Of a stretch of DNA of 10,467 nt, positions 7,210 through 10,467 are shown piece after piece (the stretch's first letter is position 1; each line of letters starts with the position of its first letter). The DNA is taken from NCBI GenBank assembly GCA_023301245.1, contig JALZUV010000073.1, forward strand, positions 1-10,467, given 5' to 3'. The stretch is from Rickettsiales bacterium (GTDB lineage: Bacteria; Pseudomonadota; Alphaproteobacteria; Rickettsiales; JALZUV01). The notes beneath the pieces are model-generated. The model saw only the letters and a program-made list of their open reading frames with translations. It was not told the DNA's origin and made no database searches. The position numbers were made by a program, and so were the translations under genes.

Positions 7210-8391
7210 ATGAACATCCACGAATATCAAGCCAAAGCGGTTCTTCGCAAATATGGCGTTGCCGTTTCTTACGGTAAAGTTGCCTTCACTCCTGCTGAGG
7301 CAGAATCTATTGCTAAGGAGCTAAAAAGCAGCGTCTATGTGGTAAAAGCGCAAATTCATGCAGGTGGCCGTGGTAAAGCGGGTGGCGTAAAAATCGCCAA
7401 AACAGCGGAAGAAGTTAAAGCATTTACTAAAGAAATGCTCGGCATGACCTTGGTAACGCACCAAACAGGCCCTGCTGGCCAACTGGTTAAACGCGTTTAT
7501 GTTGAAGAAGGTTCTGATATTGATAAAGAGCTTTATTTCTCTGTCGTTATCGACCGCGACACTAGCTTCGTTACTTTCATGGCCTCAACTGAGGGCGGTA
7601 TGGATATTGAAGCAGTTGCTGAAGAAACTCCTGAGAAAATCTTCACTACGAAGGTTGACCCAGCATCAGGCTTCCAAGCTTATCACGCACGCCAACTTGC
7701 CTTTGGCCTAGAAATTCCTAAAGAGCTGATGGGTGCTTTCTATAAATTCTCAAAAGGCATTTACGATTGCTTCATCGACACAGATGCCAGCCAAGTGGAA
7801 ATTAACCCGCTAGTTATCACTAAACAAGGCGAGCTTATCGCTTTAGATGCAAAAATGAACTTCGACCCTAACGCACTTTTCCGCCAAGCAGACATTATGG
7901 AGCTACGCGATGAAGATGAGGAAGATCCTCTAGAGCTAGAAGCTTCTAAATACGACCTCGCCTATATTAAAATGGACGGTAAAATTGGTTGCATGGTCAA
8001 CGGCGCTGGCCTTGCTATGGCGACGATGGATATCATCAATCTCTATGGTTCCGAGCCTGCTAACTTCCTCGACGTTGGCGGCGGCGCAACCAAAGAAAAA
8101 GTAACCGAAGCGTTCAAAATTATCATGGGCGACCCTAATGTTAAGGGTATCTTGGTGAACATCTTTGGTGGCATTATGCGTTGCGACGTTATCGCCGAAG
8201 GCGTAGTTGCCGCTTCACGCGAATTGAACCTAACCGTGCCATTAGTTGTGCGCCTTGAAGGTACAAATGTTGAAGAAGGTAAGAAAATTATGGCCGAAAG
8301 CGGATTACCCATCCAATCTGGCGATGACCTAGCCGACGCTGCCCGTAAAATTGTAACAGCCGTTGAAGGTAAAGTAGTGGTTGCTGCTTAG
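7210..8391 (+). CDS. sucC: Succinyl-CoA synthetase (ADP-forming), beta subunit
   Basis: Beta subunit of succinate-CoA ligase, which couples succinyl-CoA cleavage to nucleotide triphosphate synthesis in the TCA cycle; it works as a complex with the alpha subunit SucD. The 393 residues begin with the ATP-grasp domain (MNIHEYQAKAVLRKYGV, then AQIHAGGRGKAGGVK at about 48-62) and continue with the EINPLV segment near 197-202 and DAKMNFD, which hold metal- and nucleotide-binding residues. The C-terminal CoA-ligase domain contains GAGLAMATMD, DVGGGATKEKV and NIFGGIMRCDVIAEGVV. A short acidic insertion (DEDEEDPLELEASKYD, about 236-251) explains why it is slightly longer than E. coli SucC and is familiar from alphaproteobacterial versions. 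It probably shares a transcript with mdh. sucD, normally immediately downstream, is absent; a terminator starts 22 bases after the stop. Confidence 0.97.
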   Translation: MNIHEYQAKAVLRKYGVAVSYGKVAFTPAEAESIAKELKSSVYVVKAQIHAGGRGKAGGVKIAKTAEEVKAFTKEMLGMTLVTHQTGPAGQLVKRVYVEEGSDIDKELYFSVVIDRDTSFVTFMASTEGGMDIEAVAEETPEKIFTTKVDPASGFQAYHARQLAFGLEIPKELMGAFYKFSKGIYDCFIDTDASQVEINPLVITKQGELIALDAKMNFDPNALFRQADIMELRDEDEEDPLELEASKYDLAYIKMDGKIGCMVNGAGLAMATMDIINLYGSEPANFLDVGGGATKEKVTEAFKIIMGDPNVKGILVNIFGGIMRCDVIAEGVVAASRELNLTVPLVVRLEGTNVEEGKKIMAESGLPIQSGDDLADAARKIVTAVEGKVVVAA

Positions 8392-8413
8392 CTTCCAGCT
8401 AGTTTCAAAACAT

Positions 8414-8456
8414 AAAAAACCCCTCAGGAAACAACGTGTTTCTTGAGGGGTTTTTT
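8414..8456. terminator. Strong bidirectional intrinsic terminator after sucC
   Basis: A 20-base-pair stem with one G-T pair and a three-base loop (ACG, 8434-8436). The outer arms are six A (8414-8419) and six T (8451-8456) around CCCCTCA/TGAGGGG, so each strand has a stem ending in a U-tract. It closes the mdh-sucC unit on the plus strand and can also end the convergent lipoprotein gene, whose stop codon is at 8471. Confidence 0.93.
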
Positions 8457-8470
8457 AAAAATTAGTACCG

Positions 8471-8989
8471 TCACTCAGTATTGACCATACCAGCACCAAA
8501 GATGCTTTCTAGAGCTTGGAATAAACCTTGCCCTATAAGTGCATATTCAGTTTCCACAAACTCTAATTTCACTGGGGCTTGCGGAAATGACCGGCCGTCC
8601 CAGTAAGGCATTTTCTGGCTTAATAAAGCCAAGCGCTCCTCGTCTGCGTACACGTGCATCAGAATATTGGGGCTTTTACCTTGGTAGATATAAGTGCCCA
8701 CATAGTTCATGTGCAGCGAAGCAATGCTAGGGGAAAACAATGCCTTCCCTTTAAATGCGAATATAACAGAGCTTTCCATTTTAGGATGCCCTCTTGGTAT
8801 TGGCATGTTGTTCACAAGGTGAGCATCTTCAGCCATCGTCCCATTTTTATAAATGGGGAAACCGATAACTGCTAAACTATCTTGAAAATCTTTAGCCGAA
8901 GCCAACGACTTTTCAGGGGTGTACTCAACCGTAACAGTGCCGCAACTTGCAATTAACAAAATTACGAGAAAAAACAAAAAATTCTTCAT
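8471..8989 (-). CDS. Predicted lipoprotein of unknown family
   Basis: I do not recognise this 172-residue protein. The N-terminus is a clear lipoprotein signal: MKN, a hydrophobic stretch (about 4-14), and the lipobox IASC with Cys16 as the acylation site. Gly17 follows rather than Asp, so under the E. coli Lol rule it would go to the outer membrane; this is an inference. The mature part is soluble-looking, without membrane segments, has mixed alpha/beta character, and carries several aromatic residues around YVGTYIYQGKSPNILMHVYADEER (about 96-119). No catalytic motif is evident. The ATG at 8989 has no Shine-Dalgarno sequence; upstream DNA is very AT-rich. It stands alone, convergent to sucC and sharing its terminator, with a DUF1489 gene 168 bases upstream on the same strand. 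The signal peptide makes a real gene likely. Confidence 0.8.
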   Translation of the reverse strand: MKNFLFFLVILLIASCGTVTVEYTPEKSLASAKDFQDSLAVIGFPIYKNGTMAEDAHLVNNMPIPRGHPKMESSVIFAFKGKALFSPSIASLHMNYVGTYIYQGKSPNILMHVYADEERLALLSQKMPYWDGRSFPQAPVKLEFVETEYALIGQGLFQALESIFGAGMVNTE

Positions 8990-9157
8990 AGTGAAAAGAT
9001 TTAAATTAAAAAAATATTCTTTTTACATCTTCACCAGTGGGTGAATAACGATTTAGGGTCATCGTATAAATACGAGAAAACTCAAAGAAATAGAGAAAAG
9101 AACCCTCACAATATAATGCAAAACAAGCAAAATAGCTTGTTACAATTGTGTGACATT
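8990..9157. other. AT-rich intergenic stretch upstream of the lipoprotein gene
   Basis: This 168-base gap is the longest in the window. It holds a small inverted repeat TCGTA-TAAA-TACGA (9062-9075), a purine-rich run at about 9073-9106, and the hairpin at 9122-9141 described separately. A promoter for the lipoprotein gene should lie here on the minus strand, but I found no pair of boxes with good spacing. No open reading frame or RNA gene is recognisable. Confidence 0.5.
9122..9141 (-). terminator. Possible weak terminator after the DUF1489 gene
   Basis: AACAAGC (9122-9128) and GCTTGTT (9135-9141) form a 7-base-pair stem with a six-base loop, 17 bases past the DUF1489 stop on the minus strand. 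The stem is AT-rich and the following T-run is short and interrupted by GC, so termination would be partial. Read-through into the lipoprotein gene is possible. Confidence 0.35.
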
Positions 9158-9586
9158 TTAAAGCAGCCCTAGTTCGCTTAAATCTTTTTCCATTTCTGCT
9201 GGCGGAAGCTCATCACCGAGGGTGTAGGGGGCGACATCTTGCGGCGTGTCATCTTCTTTCAAATAACGCCAGCCTTGGAAGGCGCGTTTAGGCAGCGGGT
9301 GAGTTCGCATAAGCTCTGTATCTGTATAGATGATAGTTTTAGGGCCCACGTGCGTTTCGATTCTATCAAACCCCAGAATTTTCTGACGGCAGCGCATCAC
9401 GCCCTTAATCACCCGATAAATTGAGCCGCCACTAATCAAAATCTCATCGGCATTTTTGGGCATGTGGCGCGTGTAAACCACATTAGCCATCCGCCCCTTA
9501 AACTCCAACAGCTCATGGCTCTGCCACTTCGCAAACTGCTGCAAACTATCCATGCCCACCACTAATTTCATCATATGTAACGCCAT
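9158..9586 (-). CDS. DUF1489 family protein
   Basis: Conserved protein of 142 residues matching the DUF1489 family, known mainly from Alphaproteobacteria and without an assigned function. Family features seen: N-terminal MALHMMKLVVGMDSL, the GGSIYRVIKGVMRCRQKILGF block (about 53-73), and the FQGWRYL motif (about 103-109) with Pro-rich residues before it. It has no signal peptide or membrane segment and is probably cytoplasmic. The ATG at 9586 is preferred over the Met codons a few residues later because family members start with a similar short hydrophobic MxLHxxKL run. No clear Shine-Dalgarno sequence precedes it. It is divergent from the DUF4174 gene (128-base gap) and upstream of the lipoprotein gene on the same strand. 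Confidence 0.88.
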   Translation of the reverse strand: MALHMMKLVVGMDSLQQFAKWQSHELLEFKGRMANVVYTRHMPKNADEILISGGSIYRVIKGVMRCRQKILGFDRIETHVGPKTIIYTDTELMRTHPLPKRAFQGWRYLKEDDTPQDVAPYTLGDELPPAEMEKDLSELGLL

Positions 9587-9641
9587 AATGACAACTTAAC
9601 GCAAACAACCCAGTAAATCGCATTACAAAATCGTAACCTGC

Positions 9642-9676
9642 TTAAAGCCATCGCTGACTTTAACAATGGCTCTTAA
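9642..9676. repeat. Inverted repeat between the divergent DUF1489 and DUF4174 genes
   Basis: TTAA-AGCCAT (9642-9651) pairs with ATGGCT-C-TTAA (9666-9676) except for one bulged C, giving a 10-base-pair imperfect inverted repeat with a 14-base loop. TTAATTAA (9673-9680) overlaps its right arm. It sits in the shared control region and could be an operator, a hairpin in either leader, or chance. Confidence 0.35.
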
Positions 9677-9702
9677 TTAAGCTGCATTTCAAATTTTACA
9701 TT

Positions 9703-9708
9703 GGTGGA
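9703..9708 (+). promoter_or_regulatory. Ribosome-binding site of the DUF4174 gene
   Basis: GGTGGA lies six bases before the ATG at 9715, a moderate Shine-Dalgarno match that supports this start. Confidence 0.6.
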
Positions 9709-9714
9709 AATAAA

Positions 9715-10134
9715 ATGGTTCGATTCGCTCTTTCAGTCATATTAATAATGGTTGGCATCTCATCCGCCTATGCTGAACGAAGCTATTTTGGTGTTGATTT
9801 GGAGGCGCTAGAAGGCAAAAAACGTGTCATATTACTCTTCACCCCCACGGTAGAGAATACACAATTCACTGAACAATTAAGCCTGATAAACCGTACTCCG
9901 AGCAAAAACCTCGATAGAGACTTGATTCTTTTCACGCTGACCCAACATAATAAAAACCACCGCCATTTATTTGATAAATTTAACGTCAGCAACAAAGTCA
10001 CACTCATATTGCTGGGTAAAGATGGCGGCGAGAAATTACGCAAAAACAGCCTAACCCCGCCCGAAGAACTCTATCGTCTAATCGATTCCATGCCAATGCG
10101 GCAAAGCGAAATAAGAAATAAAAAAGCCCGCTAA
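9715..10134 (+). CDS. Secreted DUF4174 domain protein
   Basis: A 139-residue protein with a Sec signal peptide: MVR, a hydrophobic core (about 4-17), and a likely cleavage after AYA at residues 18-20, leaving a mature periplasmic protein of about 119 residues. The mature part fits DUF4174: KKRVILLFTP near 35-44, DLILFTLTQ near 68-76, and the diagnostic VTLILLGKDGGEKLR (about 94-108) followed by LYRLIDSMPMRQSEI (about 118-132). The pattern recalls a small thioredoxin-like fold, but there is no CxxC and no cysteine in the mature protein, so a redox role is unlikely; the family's function is unknown. The ATG is backed by GGTGGA six bases upstream. The gene converges on tRNA-Tyr, and its stop codon lies in the loop of that tRNA's terminator. 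Confidence 0.87.
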   Translation: MVRFALSVILIMVGISSAYAERSYFGVDLEALEGKKRVILLFTPTVENTQFTEQLSLINRTPSKNLDRDLILFTLTQHNKNHRHLFDKFNVSNKVTLILLGKDGGEKLRKNSLTPPEELYRLIDSMPMRQSEIRNKKAR

Positions 10135-10143
10135 GCGCGAGCT
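10120..10143 (-). terminator. Intrinsic terminator of tRNA-Tyr
   Basis: On the minus strand AGCTCGC (10143-10137), the five-base loop GCTTA, and AGCGGGCT's last seven bases (10131-10125) form a GC-rich 7-base-pair stem with one G-T pair, ended by a run of six T (10125-10120). It lies 11 bases past the encoded CCA. It occupies the final codons and the stop codon of the convergent DUF4174 gene, with the TAA in the loop. The plus strand has no T-run, so it serves only the tRNA. Confidence 0.8.
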
Positions 10144-10153
10144 GCAGGAAAAG

Positions 10154-10239
10154 TGGTGGAGGGGATAGGATTCGAACCTATGTAGGAATACTCCGACGGA
10201 GTTACAGTCCGTTGCTTTTGACCGCTCAGCCACCCCTCC
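10154..10239 (-). tRNA. tRNA-Tyr (anticodon GTA)
   Basis: A complete class II tRNA of 83 bases plus an encoded CCA (10156-10154). The acceptor stem GGAGGGG/CCCCTCC pairs over all seven positions with A as discriminator. The D arm contains GGCTGAGCGGTC. The anticodon stem ACGGA/TCCGT encloses the loop CTGTAAC with anticodon GTA (10205-10203). A long variable arm follows, then the T arm with TTCGAATC. The long variable arm together with GTA is as expected for bacterial tyrosine tRNA. A terminator follows, and the rlmB-like gene diverges upstream. Confidence 0.97.
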
Positions 10240-10261
10240 ACTTGAAGATAACTTCGAAAGT

Positions 10262-10290
10262 TGTTTAGCGCCTGCGGGCACATTCTGCAA
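10262..10290 (-). promoter_or_regulatory. Candidate promoter of tRNA-Tyr
   Basis: TTGCAG (10290-10285) and TAAACA (10267-10262) are 17 bases apart on the minus strand. Transcription would start near 10255, about 16 bases before the mature tRNA 5' end, a normal leader for a tRNA gene. Predicted by eye. Confidence 0.4.
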
Positions 10291-10299
10291 GAGTAGATA

Positions 10300-10308
10300 T
10301 GGTATAAA
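10300..10308 (+). promoter_or_regulatory. Candidate extended -10 promoter for the rlmB-like gene
   Basis: TGG followed directly by TATAAA (10303-10308) gives an extended -10 element about 25 bases before the ATG at 10334. No good -35 box is found at the right distance, which extended -10 promoters can tolerate. Confidence 0.35.
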
Positions 10309-10333
10309 ATCATTTTCCTGCTATATACGGCTC

Positions 10334-10467
10334 ATGAAAAATCCTCCTGCCGCTGGGCATTACTATCTTTATGGCACTCACGCCGTACAAGCTGCGCTTG
10401 AAAACCCCAAGCGCGTTAAACGTAAACTCTATACTACTGGCAATGGCGTTGAACGCCTAAAAGTGCC
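10334..10467 (+). CDS. rlmB: RlmB/TrmH-family 23S rRNA 2'-O-ribose methyltransferase, N-terminus only
   Basis: Only the first 44 codons are in the window. They read MKNPPAAGHYYLYGTHAVQ and continue to RVKRKLYTTGNGVERLKV, the start of the SpoU substrate-binding domain: the YLYGTHAVQAALENP motif is the standard opening of this domain, and the following basic segment with a beta strand (RKLYTTG) fits too. In RlmB this domain precedes a knotted SPOUT catalytic domain that methylates G2251 of 23S rRNA; the catalytic part is beyond the edge. Other TrmH-family members, such as 16S or mitochondrial-type MRM1 enzymes, share this start, so the exact target is inferred. No Shine-Dalgarno sequence is obvious. 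It is divergent from tRNA-Tyr. Confidence 0.8.
   Translation, partial: MKNPPAAGHYYLYGTHAVQAALENPKRVKRKLYTTGNGVERLKV

Noticed and set aside
9062..9075. TCGTA-TAAA-TACGA inverted repeat as a terminator or operator
   Set aside because: Five base pairs in AT-rich DNA is close to chance, and it is not followed by a T-run nor placed beside a recognisable promoter.
10078..10313. Minus-strand reading frames across the tRNA
   Set aside because: They translate through tRNA-Tyr and its terminator and have no family similarity.
1..10467. Mobile element, phage, toxin-antitoxin, CRISPR or defence cluster
   Set aside because: No transposase, integrase, repeat array, attachment-site duplication next to the tRNA, or small paired genes were found; the contents are ordinary core genes.

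Overview
The window reads as chromosomal housekeeping DNA from an alphaproteobacterium of moderate GC content. Evidence for the class comes from a DUF1489 protein and a DUF4174 protein (both families known mainly from Alphaproteobacteria), an mdh-sucC pair, and a promoter in front of hspQ that fits the alphaproteobacterial RpoH consensus CTTG-N17/18-CYTATNTNNG. I cannot name a genus. No insertion sequence, phage gene, CRISPR array or integrase is visible, and I see no convincing new multi-gene system.

Layout. Positions 1-3944, minus strand: read in transcription order, a SixA-like histidine phosphatase, hspQ, then the cell-elongation cluster mreC-mreD-mrdA, whose stop/start codons overlap. 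mrdA (PBP2) is open across its whole visible length but its C-terminus lies beyond the left edge. Positions 3959-8391, plus strand: ppk (polyphosphate kinase), mdh (malate dehydrogenase) and sucC (succinyl-CoA synthetase beta subunit), closed by a strong, nearly symmetric terminator at 8414-8456. Positions 8471-9586, minus strand: a small predicted lipoprotein of unknown family and a DUF1489 protein. Positions 9715-10134, plus strand: a secreted DUF4174 protein that converges on a minus-strand tRNA-Tyr (10154-10239). The start of an RlmB-type 23S rRNA ribose methyltransferase runs off the right edge. No gene-free stretch exceeds 300 bases; the longest (8990-9157) holds AT-rich DNA with two small hairpins.

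How the genes work together. MreC, MreD and PBP2 are parts of the elongasome that builds lateral-wall peptidoglycan; mreB is not next to them and hspQ occupies the upstream place. Mdh and SucC are TCA-cycle enzymes. Ppk makes polyphosphate. tRNA-Tyr and RlmB belong to translation. The observations most worth a second look are the heat-shock-type promoter abutting the hspQ start codon, the hspQ/mre arrangement, the sucC gene closed by a terminator with no sucD after it, a stable hairpin without a U-tract between mdh and sucC, and a tRNA terminator folded around the stop codon of the convergent DUF4174 gene.
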